Shown here: piece by piece, positions 37,314-48,886 of the stretch
Position numbering within the stretch: position 1 is the stretch's first letter
Layout: each line of letters begins with the position of its first letter
Assembly: GCA_023055505.1 (NCBI GenBank)
Contig: JALIRH010000001.1
Coordinates: 98,301,034 to 98,365,033, forward strand
Length of the DNA stretch: 64,000 nucleotides
Reading direction: 5' to 3'
Source: Callipepla californica brunnescens
Lineage: Eukaryota > Chordata > Aves > Galliformes > Odontophoridae
The notes under the pieces: generated by a model
Seen by the model: the letters and a program-made list of their open reading frames with translations, nothing else
Database searches by the model: none
Told to the model about the DNA's origin: nothing
Position numbers and translations under genes: made by a program

Positions 37314-39937
37314 ATCACTATCAGCCCATGTGAAAGTCAGTCTCCTCCTTCAAGACATGGAAGGCCACAGTCTATTGAAGTCCACTGAGACAAGATTTCT
37401 GGTTCAGGAAGTCCTTGATCTGAAACGTGTTGGATATCAACAAAACACTAAAGATTTCTGCCATGTGTTTGCCATCATTTTTTACTTTCCCCTAGACATC
37501 TAGTACTGACCACCACTAGAAACAGCATGTTAGATGATTCAGTCTTCTGATCTAACCCAGGACATTTGTATGTTCTTACCATAATTTTTATCTCTGTAAA
37601 TCTGCCTGTTCCATCCCTGAAACACTGTCATCATCAGTATTTCTGAAGCTTGCTCCAATTCTTACAATTTTGTCATCACTCTCTCATTGCAAGTAACAGC
37701 TGTCTACAGCGCATACAAAAAATAAATCAACCTCTTCATGAAAGAGCCAACACACATGATTATGAAGAGTAAATATATTGGGTAGGCACAGTTCTAGAGA
37801 ATACTATAAAAAAAAAAAACATACTCTGTGGTGGTTTGTCTTATGGTACTGTAAAAAGTGATTATTAAGTAGAAAAGGTTAGCAACGCTGACTACGGCAA
37901 CACTTGTATACACATTTCTTTCTTGGTCGAGAAAATGGCTTTATGAAAATAATACTCTGCATACAATGCATGAAGCATCTGCAGCTGGATTAAGAACTTC
38001 AGAAACCTGACCTCTGCAGCGATGGAACCAGTTTTCAGCAAACCTTTAAAGTAAGACAAGCTATCTTAGTAATCATGTAATGACTTAGGAGCTTAAAATA
38101 CCACAAAGATGAGTGCTATGGTGGATTAAATGGTTGAGGTGACTCTTCCTGTGGACTCTTCACACTCTCAGCTCTTAAATAACGTTACTTTAATTTTCAG
38201 GTATGTTGAGCTTTCAAATCAGTAAGTGAAAACCATGAGAAATAATTCTAAGCACCAATAAGAAGAATCCTCAGATAAGACAATTTGGGAATGCATCTAC
38301 ATAGTGGATTAAGTATCCTAATGCCAGCCTACAAATTACTTTGAATGTGGATTTCTTAGGAAATCCCTGCTATCTTTTTCCATCCTATTGATTTAAAATC
38401 CAGGGAGCAGAATAAGAGAAATTCTAGAACAAGACTAACAGTCAAGAGCCACTAACATGTGATTACCATATCAGAATAGAAAGTTTCCTATCGGTCAGAC
38501 AAGCAGTTTTTCTTTTTTCCAGTTTGAACTCTCAGAGACTGAAAATTTACCAACAGGTGGTAGACTTCAAACATCTCATGAGAAAATATGCCTGGTCATT
38601 TGACAAAAAGAATTCATTGCAAGTAGGAAAAGGATATCTGATAATTGTTATGAGTGACTGAATAAACTTACTGCATGAACGACAAAGGATCCAGATTAGC
38701 AGCAGTTGCAGATCGTTACTCCATTATTAGGCAGGCAGATATCTAATGGATGGAAATCTAGCATAGCATGGAATTTGTTGATCAAATCTCTAAATGGAAA
38801 CCCAGGAATGATAATGAAATGGAGTCAAAATGACATACACAAGTCTTACTGTTTTGTCTGAGTCCCTATACTCCTTGTGCTTTCAGATTAAGGACAAATA
38901 GGCTCTCAAATGTGTTCGTTGTTGTTAATTGTTTCATGTACTTAACTCTTCCTCAAAGAGGCAATTGTGTCCACCAGATCAAAGTTCAGAGAAAGGATGT
39001 GATTAAATGACTGAAGCACTATAAGGTGTCAGTACTGGTGCTAATGGCAAGGAAAGACAGATTGTAGGGAACCACTTTAAAGGAAGAATAACATACAGTT
39101 TGAATCCAGCAAATGCACCAGGAAGGACAAAGGAAAATGTCAGTGCTGGAGCCTATTCAGACTCAGAAAGATGAAAAACATGTGAGTTGAGATTAAAGTA
39201 ACCATTTTAAAATGCTCAGTAATTGCATAATTAAAAAAAGAAACACTCCAGGAACACATCAAACTTTCTCACTGATCCATCACCCCAGTTACAGGCATTT
39301 CTAATAAAATCAAGTGCGTTGCTCTCAAAAGCTCACATTCACATTCTATAGCTTTAGGTGTCCCAACATCTTGAAACTTATTTGAGCTGCAGTTCCTCTA
39401 CAGCTGTGAGCAGCTCAGCAAAAATCTGACCAACAAAGAATGGCTGAGCAGAACGATTCTGAGTGAGACTGTACACATAACTTACAGAATTTATAGATAA
39501 TAACACCTTCATACTGCATATCCAGTCTAAGAACTGTAGGGACACGAATTTTAGCACCCTTCATACCTGATTCAGAGCAACCATGTGAACATCCTGGAAA
39601 AATGCCCTAACTGGTTTGACTCAATGGCACTCTGGCTTAGACTTTACCACTTCTCTCTGCTGAAGATTTTTAATAAATTGCACATTTGTTGGTGTGTGAG
39701 AACTCAAAAAGGCTAGGACTCCTGCAAATCCTCAAATCAGGGAGACTATAGGTTTGTTTTATAAAGCCTTGTAGCACCATTATAAGAAATACATAGAATT
39801 ATCTAAGGGATGAAGTGTAACTCCATTTTGTGGGCGGTACATATCTATTTTTTTTATCCAGCTTGAAAAAAATATGCACATAAAATGCACACTTGTCATA
39901 TACTTGCCATTTAAACATGAATTGAAAAATACCTTAA
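37314..39937. other. AT-rich stretch without recognised features
   Basis: No splice-supported exon, RNA gene or repeat family was seen. There is a run of A at 37808-37819. Confidence 0.45.
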
Positions 39938-40360
39938 GTCCAAGTCTTACGAGGAGCGGCTGAGGGAGCTGGGATTGTTTAAACCTGGAGAAAAGGAGGG
40001 TCAGAGGAGACCTCATCGCACTCTACCACTTCCTGAAGGGAGGCTGTGGTGAGGAGGGGGTCGGCCTCTTCTCCCAGGTAACTAATGACAGGACAAGAGG
40101 GAATGGCCACAAGTTGCGCCGTGGAAGATTTAGATTAGATTTGAGGAAAAATTTTTTCTCTGAGAGAGTGGTCAGGCACTGGAATGGCCTGCCTAGGGAG
40201 GTGGTTGAGGCACCGTCCCTAGCGCTGTTCAAGAAGCGTTTAGATGAGGTGCTGAGGGATTTGATTTAGTAGCTTGGTGGGTAGGGATGGTGGTGGGAGG
40301 ATGGTTGGACTAGATGATCTTGTAGGTCCTTTCCAACCTAATGAATCTATGAATCTATGA
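39938..40360 (+). mobile_element. CR1 3' fragment, comparatively young
   Basis: Plus-strand CR1 from TACGAGGAGCGGCTGAGGGA (39949-39968) to a clean tip with repeated AATCTATGA at 40342-40359. It keeps CpGs (for example GTTGCGCCGTGG and AGCGCTGTTCAAGAAGCGTT) that older copies have lost, so it probably inserted later than the other copies here. Confidence 0.95.
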
Positions 40361-40775
40361 ACCTACAGACACCCCATTGCTGTCTTTCCTTTGAAGGATA
40401 CGTAATCAAGCCTTCAGCAAGGGCTATTTCACAAAGGTCATTACAAGTCTTGGGTTTAAAAAGAAGCCCCCTAACAAAAGCGGTACGGTGTGAGGGACAT
40501 ACAAGCTGTATGCACAAGCCTAAGTCCAGTAGGGGATCTGAGAATCTTTCCGTGTTTTCCAGTCCAGCTACTCCAAAGCAAATACTGAAAGTGGTAACAC
40601 TGTCAAATAGAGGATTCAAGAAAGCAGCGAATGAATCTTCTGTGCTATATGCAGCATCAGTTTTGAAAGCTGTTTGCCTCTAGATCTCTAAGCTCTGTAT
40701 TTATTGTCAGGCTATACAGCAGACCGTACAGTAAGGGATGTGGTCATACAAGCCCGGTATGTGCTTCACACTTAC

Positions 40776-40983
40776 TAGACTTGTTCATTACACGTTTCCA
40801 GTCTGAACACAATAGCACAGAGAACAGTTATGGGGTGTAAGTAATTTTTTGTGGATTTTTCCCATTCCACACAGCCCAGAACACTCTGAACCAGCTCCAG
40901 GAAAACAGGAGCTTGCCAAAACATTAGTTCAAGCAGGTGGTTCCAATTCATAGGACCTTTACCTTCGCTATGCTTCAGAGGTT
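40776..40983 (-). CDS. Candidate internal coding exon, helical unknown protein
   Basis: One of the best exon candidates. On the minus strand a strong pyrimidine tract (ggttttttgttgttccaag) precedes 208 bp with a fully open frame ending at a consensus donor (GTCTA|gtaagt). The only stop in frame is created across the donor, so it vanishes on splicing. The product includes MNWNHLLELMFWQAPVFLEL, VLGCVEWEKSTKNYLHPI and TVLCAIVFRLETCNEQV, a pattern of amphipathic helices like ARM, HEAT or TPR arrays. Entry phase 1, exit phase 2. I cannot name the family. A plus-strand acceptor also falls inside (cccattccacacag), but it leads quickly to a stop. Confidence 0.5.
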
Positions 40984-42338
40984 CTTGGAACAACAAAAAA
41001 CCTCACATGCCTACATTGGCAAGCGTAAGATATAAGAGGCAGATGTTATTCTCACCTCCACCCACTGGAATCTTTTTGCCAGATTAGCTAGTATCTGAAC
41101 TATTGGTTAGCTTCTCAACTGGCCACATGGGAAGGCTGTTATAATAAGGCAGCTATGAGCCATGTGCTGCCACTTATCTTTGTGCCTCTTACTGGGAAAG
41201 AAAAAAAAAAAGGAAAAAAAAAGAAATGAATCTGAAGAATGGCAATTCCTTACCTGCTAATTTGTTTCTCCACATGCCCTAATATGCAAGCCCAAACACT
41301 AGCTGAAACTCCTCCTGTCAGCAGATGGACACAGGGAAAACATAAAGCCCCTGGGGTGTCAGATTCAAAACGCAGAGTGAGGATCTGTCTGGCAAAGCCC
41401 AGATCCAAAATTCTAGAACAATGAAGGGGAAAAAGCTATTTCAGAGTGTGCAGCACAAAATTTTCAGGAAGATAAACTCTTCAGACAAAGAAGATATACT
41501 ACGATTTCACAGGCAATTGTGAATTAAAAAAAACAAACAAACAGAAAAACAACCACTAATTACTCAAGGAAGCATTGGACAATTGATATTTACCTTCTGT
41601 CTTCCGTCTCTCTGTAAACACACTCTGATTGCAAGGTTGGTCTGTGACCCTCCTGCTGTTGTTTTTACCTCCAGCTTTGGACATAGGGTAAATAGCATAG
41701 GATTCTGCAATTCCTTGATAATTTCTTACTCAGATGCATATGACACATGGCCAGCCCGCTCAACCAGGACCAGTAACCAAACAGCAAACCACCTGGTAAT
41801 GTGATTAAAGCTTATCACAAAGTCATGTGACAATGAAAGATGACTGACATCACAAGCCCAGATTAGTCCTACTCCTTCGCAGAACTTATGAGTCTGTGCT
41901 ATAGAAAAGCTTGTCTATTCTTTGAAGGGATATTATCCTGACTCTTATTTGAGGAGACGTAGCAGAAATCACATTCTCTCTCGTTGTTGCTAAAATGCAA
42001 TCAGAAGTGGTGGCAGCACCCACCTTTAAAATAATACACCTTTAAAATAATGGCACCCACACCTCAAATGCAGGAGTTCCACGTTCTACCAGCAAAATGA
42101 TTCAGTTCACACCTCCCATCTAACAAATCAGCAACATAAATAACCAGAATAGATAGAACTTACATCCCTCAGTACAGCGAAGGAAAGAAAACGTTGATCA
42201 ATCATGACATTGTAATCCAGGGGCTAGGCTGATCAGCAGAAAAGTGGCATTTGTAGGTTTCAGTCCTTGCTTCTAGCAGAACTCTGAGTGAAAGGGATTC
42301 AATGCCCATTGAATTTCGCAGGCTAAAAAGAGTATTAT
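40984..42338. other. Non-coding stretch with a short tandem duplication
   Basis: A minus-strand donor-like site (GTGGAG|gtgaga at about 41053) follows an open stretch of 13 codons but lacks a good acceptor. A-rich DNA lies at 41199-41225. Confidence 0.35.
42021..42051. repeat. Tandem duplication, 16-bp unit
   Basis: Two copies of CACCTTTAAAATAAT(A/G) lie back to back. Confidence 0.9.
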
Positions 42339-42703
42339 TGTAGGGTGATGCAGAGTGAATACCCTGAATGAATAGCACCCAAACAATATAATGAAGATGA
42401 ACAGTAAAGTTTTGGACAAGTTATCCAGATGGTACAAAGACACACACTAAATAGGAGGGGCTTACCTATCACCAAAGGTCAGTGCCTGCCTCAAACTCCA
42501 CAGAGTTGGGATTTCCAACAAGAGAACTTTCCCTAGTGCTGGTCAGCCCTTAAATGGGGGGTCTGGGAGAGGTAGAGCCAGACTCCTCCCCTTCTGGTCA
42601 CACAGGTGCATTGCCTTCACCTGCGCTCCTGTGGCTGACTCAGTGCTCACCTCAGGTGATCAATCAGTGGTTCAGGCCGTGACTCAACAGTTCCCATGCA
42701 ACT
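42339..42703 (-). mobile_element. Solo LTR-like element (copy 1)
   Basis: The minus strand matches, end to end, the plus-strand element at 62844-63181. Shared landmarks in element orientation are TGGGAACT near the start, a GAACCACTGAT and ACCTGAGGTGAGCACTGAGT block, CACCTGTGTGACCAGAAGGG, CATTTAAGGGCTGACCAGCA (a TATA-like region), and the end ATTCACYCT...ACCCTACA. The length (~365 bp), the TG-type start seen in copy 2 and the CA end are those of an endogenous retrovirus LTR. No internal retroviral genes lie beside it. Flanking 5-mers (ATTAT and ATTTT) match at 4 of 5 bases, a possible decayed target duplication. Confidence 0.72.
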
Positions 42704-45243
42704 ATTTTCCCCACTTCTGGAGGCAAGAGTGCCCTGAACGTTTGGCATCTGATGTGTATGCATGCATGTATGTGTACTTGACACTTCTCTTCTTCAGCTG
42801 TGTTTCAGGCGAAACACTAGATATACTCTGAAAATATCTCATAGCTTGAGTCCCTCTAAGTGTTTGTAGGTGGCGCACATCCTGTGTTCCCAGCTCTCCC
42901 CTTACATTAGAAAAAGGGAAGGGATTATGCTATTTAATTTAGCTCTAAGTGTCTCAAGAACTTCCCTGCCTGATAGGAAGGTATCTAATCAAGCTAGGCA
43001 GCAGACAAACAGGTGGCTTTTAGATCACTGTCCCAGGTTCAGGCAACATAATTCCACCTAAGTCCCACTTGTAGATGCTTCAAGTCTTTTACTGGCTTCA
43101 GCCCTGTGAAGATATCTTAGCAGCTGTGACTTCAAGCTGATGTTGATGTGAAAAGGTGAAAAGGCTGGAGGATGTTCAAGAGTCTGACTTAAACATTTCA
43201 CCACGAAAAGTGCATTCTCTCATGGCATGAGAGCATAAGGTTGAGTTGCTTCTCCGAGTCCTAAAATTTAAAGAGGCTCAAAAGCCTGACAAGATTCTCA
43301 TAAAATATTGAAAAGTATAAAAAGATGACCTGGCTTTCTGTCACATAAAAGTCATCCGAAGGCAGAAGAAGTCTTTTTAATTTTCACAGGAAAAGAAGAT
43401 GGAAGAATAAAAGAAATTCTGAAACTGACTGTCAGAACGCTTCTGTAAGGGAACAGAAATAAAGGTCATAATGAAAAGAAGTGGGGAATCTCTGCAAGTC
43501 CTTGCAATGTTCATTGGGTACAAGTATGGGAGAAGATGAGTCATGTCACATACTCATACCCAATCAATCTTAAGTCTGATTGGGTCAAGATGTCTTAATG
43601 TGTATCAGAGATGCCTTATAACATTCTTCAATGTATATCAGATTTTCTTTCTCTGTGCTGCCTTCCTAGAAAAGTGTGATATTCTTGTTATTTTTCCTGA
43701 ACTTATTCCCAATGTCTGTATATCTGTATTTACTGTTATTCTCCAATGTATCAAATCGGTTGTCCTTTATACTTCTCTATTTTTCTTCTCTATTTTTTTT
43801 CTTTATTCTTCTCTAAGGATTCTATGATTACGTGATTCTATTTCCAGTCCTCTCCTGAATGAAACCACTCATTTAATGCTATTAGACCTCTGCCTTGATC
43901 CTGCGATCAACCTTTAACTCCCGAGAACAGTAAGATTTCTGCCACTCACACTTTCAGTTTCTTAAACGGCACTCACATTATCTTCTTCACATTTTTTATT
44001 CCATTTAATAAGTGTTTGCTCTCTATGGCAATAAAGATTCTGGAAAAGAAAGAGAGATCTTAGCTCTGAGTTTCTAGAAAAGGTTGAGGCTCTTTAAAAG
44101 AGAGTTATTTTTCTCAGAAAATGTGTGAAGACTTACATTTGTGAAAGCAATTCATAAGAAAAGACTTTCAGACAAGCTGAATGCATCGGCTGGCTGCCAC
44201 TGCAAGAGAAGCGGATCTCCCTCAGGTGCAATGCAATAAATGACAGTGCTGTATGATAGTCTTAAACAGCGCTGGTCACCAGTGTATAGGCAAGTAAATT
44301 AAGTCTGTAGGGCTTAACTTCAAGAATGCCTGCAGGACTCAACACCTGACTCAAGGAACCTAAGCACAGATGTCCTGATGAGAGCAAGGTGTCTTGTCAG
44401 TGCAGTCACCGGAGACTTACTCAGCTGAGAAAATGTAAGCATCTACTTAGGAACATAAACTCATTTGAATGTATTAGGTTAGTTGCAGTTGCCTAAATGT
44501 GGCTTTCTGAGCCATCTGAGTTGCCCTGGCTAATCCTGCCCAACCTTCAGAGGCCTGTTCAGACATCATGGGTCCCTGAGAGACCCTATGTCATGCTGCA
44601 TCTATATGCCCCCTTTCAGTGTATTAAAGTGAGAGGTTAAAATGGCTTCTGTGGAGGAACCTGAATCCACTGTCTGTAATGGAAAGTTAAGATATCTCAG
44701 TCACATTCTCATAGCTAAACCTCTGTGCTTGAAGCCAAAGCTGATCTTCACTCTAGGGGACTGTCTTTGAAATGCAGCATACAGGAAAAAAATAAATAAA
44801 TAAACCTACCCCCTTTAAGAGTGGAAACATTAAAGACACTCTCAAATACCTTGGGAATCGTATAGATAATTCATTTCTGTACTTCTTTCTCGGAGTTAAA
44901 ACCCCATTTTGAAATGTTGGGAATAAGCAGTATGTCACCAGCAAGGCTCTGAGATTCTTTCTCCCTTCTGTTTCTGCCTTCCTTATGATCCCAACAGCAT
45001 CATGGCTGGATCTTCTCTGAGTTTCTCTGAACTTCTCACAACAGTGCTCCCCATCCCTATCACCCTTTCACACACACACATTCTTATTACCCACTACTGC
45101 AATATCCCCTTTTCCCAGAGTATCACAGAAAAGAAATAGACATGACACATCACAATTTGCATGACAAAAAGGTGCTTTGAATAAGTACTGCTCTTGCAAA
45201 GGAACACCGTCAAAGTATAATGAGCACTGAATGGAATCCTTAC
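42704..45243. other. AT-rich stretch without supported gene
   Basis: No repeat family was recognised. At 43814-43842 a short TTCTATGATTACGTGATTC-like piece resembles a CR1 tip but is too short to assign. A plus-strand frame at 43543-43827 lies in T-rich DNA. Confidence 0.4.
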
Positions 45244-45310
45244 TGGGATTTCTTCCCAAATGTACATAAGATTTTAGGTGGATATTCCAAGATACACTTA
45301 GATAACATTG
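45244..45310 (-). CDS. Candidate small exon (alternative to 45373-45452)
   Basis: A strong minus-strand acceptor (gtttttactgctttcctggtcag) and a good donor (AAATCCCA|gtaagg) bound 67 bp. Two frames are open. In the one that enters in phase 0 and exits in phase 1, it fits the entry phase of the candidate at 40776-40983. It cannot coexist with the candidate at 45373-45452, which ends only about 60 bp away, so at most one is real. Confidence 0.25.
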
Positions 45311-45372
45311 CTGACCAGGAAAGCAGTAAAAACAATTGTATTTATTCAAAATTCAAAATAATTTTGTCTTAC

Positions 45373-45452
45373 AGGTGACTTACTAAAGCAGCATGCCTTA
45401 CTAACACTGGCTCCACCTCCTCACATTGATTCATCTGCAACAGTTGTCTAAG
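45373..45452 (-). CDS. Candidate small exon (alternative to 45244-45310)
   Basis: Minus-strand acceptor (cactctattccctccgacag) and donor (CACCT|gtaaga) bound 80 bp, phase 0 in and 2 out. The product reads LRQLLQMNQCEEVEPVLV, a helical, TPR-like pattern. The splice signals are good but the exon is short. Function unknown. Confidence 0.28.
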
Positions 45453-46365
45453 CTGTCGGAGGGAATAGAGTGAAAAAGAGAAATGACAGTGCAGAATTAA
45501 AAGTCTTTTAAAACTCCCAGTGCTCTTCTTCAGTCCTCTCCCTTTGTCATCTTTCATTCATTTTGCAAAGCAAAACTCACTAAATACAATAGGGATACAT
45601 TGCTAAGCACAACCAGAAAGGCAGTTGGGGGGTAATTCTGTTTGTTTTTTTTAATACAAATGGTCCCTAAAATCATTTTCTTCAGAAATCAGGCAGTGGG
45701 AATTAGGTGATATTACCCTCAGTAACACTCCGGATTATGTATTTCAATAAGCAGCAATATCTTCATAGAATTAGTATTTTGGGATCATTATGTAATGTAA
45801 ATTACATGATACAGTAAGCCACGAGTTGGTATAAAAACACACAGAAAAGCAATGCCACTCTTCTGTGTTCCAGGACACACACTCACAACATGCTGCTTTC
45901 AAAGGATTCATAACCCACTCCTAAACTAAACTTCTTGCTGTTCACACGACAGCAAAACTGCACAAGACATTAATTTATGCTACTTAGGCCTAGTCTTATT
46001 TTGGCTGACCTTTGCTCCAATGCTCAGCTACTATCTTACATCCAATTTTGTGTTACGCAGTTTACTAAACTAGAAACTTACCCCATGAATAACCTCATGG
46101 GAGTACACGGTTTGGAAAGCGGGTTATTTTCCTGTTCCTTTCTACTTTATTTTCGGATTACCGTGATTAACATTACACGGAAAGGAGATGCAGTAAACGC
46201 AACGGGAACTGCATAAAGGCAGCAGCGTGCATTGCAGAGCTGGAAGGCCTCAGCACAAACAGTCCGCTCCAAGATGCCTGCAGGCACAGCACTGCAGCTC
46301 CGAGCAGATGTCCGCCACCATTATCAGAAGGACTCATCCTGGGCCATAGGCACCAGGAGGAAGAC

Positions 46366-46409
46366 GGGCAGGGCAGGGCAGGGCAGGGCAGGGCAGGGCA
46401 GGGCAGGGC
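46366..46409. repeat. (GGGCA)n pentanucleotide tandem repeat
   Basis: About nine uninterrupted GGGCA units at the edge of the CpG island, 25 bp before the X-box. Confidence 0.97.
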
Positions 46410-46433
46410 GGCCACCACCCCGCAGGCCCCGCT

Positions 46434-46447
46434 GTTGCCATGGCAAC
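46434..46447. promoter_or_regulatory. Perfect palindromic X-box (RFX binding site)
   Basis: GTTGCCATGGCAAC is a perfect 14-bp inverted repeat and matches the X-box consensus bound by RFX transcription factors. RFX2 and RFX3 use this site to switch on ciliary and axonemal genes, and such sites typically sit close to the transcription start, as this one does inside a CpG island. The motif is seen directly; a ciliary role for the attached gene is inference. Confidence 0.75.
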
Positions 46448-46648
46448 CGGCGGGCGGGCGCAGCGGGCAGCGCGGCGCGCTGTGGGGGTGGTGACGGGGG
46501 ACGGCTCGTTGATATGCGCGCCGCGGCGCCGGGGCGGACAAAGGCGGGTTTCATCCGGCGGCGGGGCCGAGCACACAAGTCGGCCTTGTGCTGGGCTGCA
46601 GATGTGCGGCGGGGGTGGGCGGTTCTCCGCTTCCCCGCCCTCCTGTCG

Positions 46649-46669
46649 TTCTCCTCCTCCTCCTCCTCC
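46649..46669. repeat. (TCC)n short tandem repeat
   Basis: A run of CTC/TCC triplets inside the CpG island. Confidence 0.85.
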
Positions 46670-46800
46670 CGCTGTGGGGGTGAGGCCGGCTGGGAAGGCA
46701 GCCCGCCGGGGATGAGCCGCAGCCCGGCCGGCAGGTGTCCCCGGCGGCTGGGAGGTGTATCGCAGGACGGTGTGAGAAGGAAACGAGGCGTGTTCGCAGT

Positions 46801-48826
46801 ACTTAATTTAAAAACGAGATGAGGTTTGTGTGGTGGAAAAGCCTCGCCTCTTGGAGAGCCGTGGTAGACATGTTGAGCGCAGCCCTCCTGCCTGCCTCCC
46901 CTCCTCCCTCCATGGACACAAAGGGAAAGGGGAGAGCAGGAAGAACGTTTCTGAGCAATTACCTGAGCAATTGGATACGGTGCTACGGGGCTCCCTGGCT
47001 ATATAGCTCTCCTCCGAGGAATTCCAGTGGCAGAGGTAACCTTTGCGGTGACCTCTCTCTGAGCCGCGCCTCATTTAGTACACTAACCCACCCGGCCCTG
47101 AAACATGTTTGTCCAGAGCATGCACAGAGCAGAGCTGGTAGTCCAGGGTTCATACAGCAGCATGCTTGTGAGAAATGATGTTAAAATCACACGATATGTA
47201 TCGAATTCTCTCTGAATGTGCCGAAGCAATAAGCTATAAATCAGATATATAAACCTCTCCTTCGGCTGCCTGCTTTCCTCATCCTATACTATTAGTTTAC
47301 TATATTTCTATACGAGATGCAAATCTGTGGTACGTTGGTCTAAACATCAACATTCATACTGACACTCATAGGTACAGAAAATAGGTTTGTACTACTTGCA
47401 ATCGTTGGAGGTGTTACAATGAATAACATACGATCATTTCGATTTTTCAGGGCACTACTTTCTCTTCAGGTACTAAAGCCTGACTTCTGTCTTAACTAAA
47501 ACATTCCATCTTCCTGATGGCTTTGCTTTGTTGTAGGTTTGCTCTGTGACTGAGAGCACTGTGTTTTTGAAGGGATTATTTTTCACTTATGGGAAAAGTC
47601 CGGTGCAAGTTTTAAGATGGTGTTGCACTTCTTTTCTTGGCCTTAATTCTTTTTCTTTATGTGCATAGAGCCTGTGATGGTAATTTATTACTCAAGTTAG
47701 TCTTAGCTTTTCGGTGAAGCTTAGAAAATCTCTTAGCAATGTATTAGCATGGAAATGCAGTTCCAAGCAGGAGGAACACAGTGATCTCAAACAGTACTTG
47801 GCAGAGGAAGTCATCTGTGTTTAAACCCGACCGTGGCTTAATTTCGCTGTCCCTGCTTAAGTGTTAAAAATTTTCAAACTGAATTACTTAATAGGCTACC
47901 AAGTCTGAGTCAGGATTTGTAAGGGAGGATGCACTGCTCGTAGCACAGCACTTTTATTTAACGCTCAATTATGAAGCTGTGCACAGAGAAGCTTTTGAGA
48001 TTGTTGCTATTAGAAACTGAGCCCAAGTCGCTGGGGTTGTGGTCAGGCTGCCATCGCCACTCTGCTGTTGTTCCCTGCCCTCCTGTGTGCTGACTGACCT
48101 CACCATGCCTGGCTGGGCCAGACCTTGGGGTGCTGCTGTGTTCTACATGGCAGGGCCAAAACGTTTCAGGTGCGAGGGCTGGTGCTGTCCTCAGGGACAA
48201 GGGTGTTTGGGGTTGCTGGAAACCTGTCAGCCATCACTTAACATCACCGAGTATCATGTAACAAATACAAAAGCTGCACGACAGTGGGAATGTCTCTCTG
48301 CTACTGATTTAGGCTGGAACAGAGCAAAGTTTCCCTTTACTTCTTGCTGCTGTGAAAAGAGAGCTCTATTGACCTGTTTTGACACCCAGCCAGAGAGGTG
48401 ACTAAATCAGTCAGAAGCTGACAATTTTTGTTTCCAAACTCACCCACCAGAATTTTAATACTGTGCTTTGTTTGAACTGAAAGGCTGTCATTTCAGAGCT
48501 TTTATTCACCGTTGATGGCAGCATTATGTATTTCACATACTAGTTTGGAGACATGCTATTAGCCATCATTATCGTATTCACTGTGTAAAATTATTGCATA
48601 TGGAAGCCTGAAAAGAAAATCCGGTGTATTTTCACATTACTCAGTAGCACTTAACAGTCTTTAGTGCAAAGATTATCATAGGTTTGCTTGTTTACCTTCT
48701 CTGCATCCCAGACAGGGCCTGCTCCTTGGCTGCACAAAGCTTTTGAGGTTCTGCGGTAGATTTCTTCAAGACCAGGAGCAAACCTTGAGGCCTCTTAACT
48801 CTACACGTCACTGAGCACATCCCAGG
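46801..48826. other. Downstream of the island; likely 5' UTR/intron of the plus-strand gene
   Basis: CpG density falls off quickly after 47.1 kb. The frame at 46819-47178 opens with an ATG just past the island (ATGAGGTTTGTGTGGTGG) but shows no recognisable domain, and I do not call it. The frame at 48039-48401 (plus) has no splice support. Confidence 0.35.
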
Positions 48827-48886
48827 ATGGGAGCTATGGATATGCAGGATACAGCGGGATCCAAGCCTGAATTAATTCTCCTGAGG
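48827..48886 (+). CDS. Candidate first coding exon of a plus-strand gene
   Basis: An acceptor (gagcacatcccag) at 48825 is followed at once by ATGG and 20 codons (MGAMDMQDTAGSKPELILLR) up to a consensus donor (CTGAGG|gtaact). It leaves in phase 0, and the next candidate exon at 50799 enters in phase 0, so the two join in frame over a 1.9-kb intron. The CpG island 2 kb upstream would supply the promoter and an untranslated first exon. The start is the first ATG of the exon with G at +4; in-frame ATGs follow at codons 4 and 6. Product unknown. Confidence 0.42.

Larger units (their letters stand above)
46362..46800. promoter_or_regulatory. CpG island promoter
   Basis: The only strongly GC- and CpG-rich block in the window, about 440 bp, with many CpGs (for example GCGCGCCGCGGCGCCGGGGC at 46515-46534), GGGCGGGCG Sp1-like boxes and no TATA box. 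In vertebrates such islands mark gene starts, often in both directions. The plus-strand exon candidates at 48827 and 50799 lie downstream and would fit a first, non-coding exon here (possible donor GGG|gtgagg at 46680). Minus-strand candidates begin at 45.4 kb on the other side. Open frames across the island (46232-46822 and others) reflect the lack of AT-rich stop codons and are not called. Confidence 0.85.

Noticed and set aside
40373..40683. Plus-strand open frame right after the young CR1, preceded by an acceptor-like site (gtctttcctttgaag)
   Set aside because: The frame ends at a stop after about 100 codons and has no recognised domain or upstream partner exon. Left as unproven.
43814..43842. 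Possible CR1 tip (repeated ATTCTATGATTACGTGATTC-like sequence)
   Set aside because: Fewer than 30 bases, with no adjoining CR1 sequence.
46232..46822. Long open frames on both strands across the CpG island
   Set aside because: Stop codons are AT-rich, so a GC-rich island is open in many frames. The pentamer repeat alone gives open frames on both strands.
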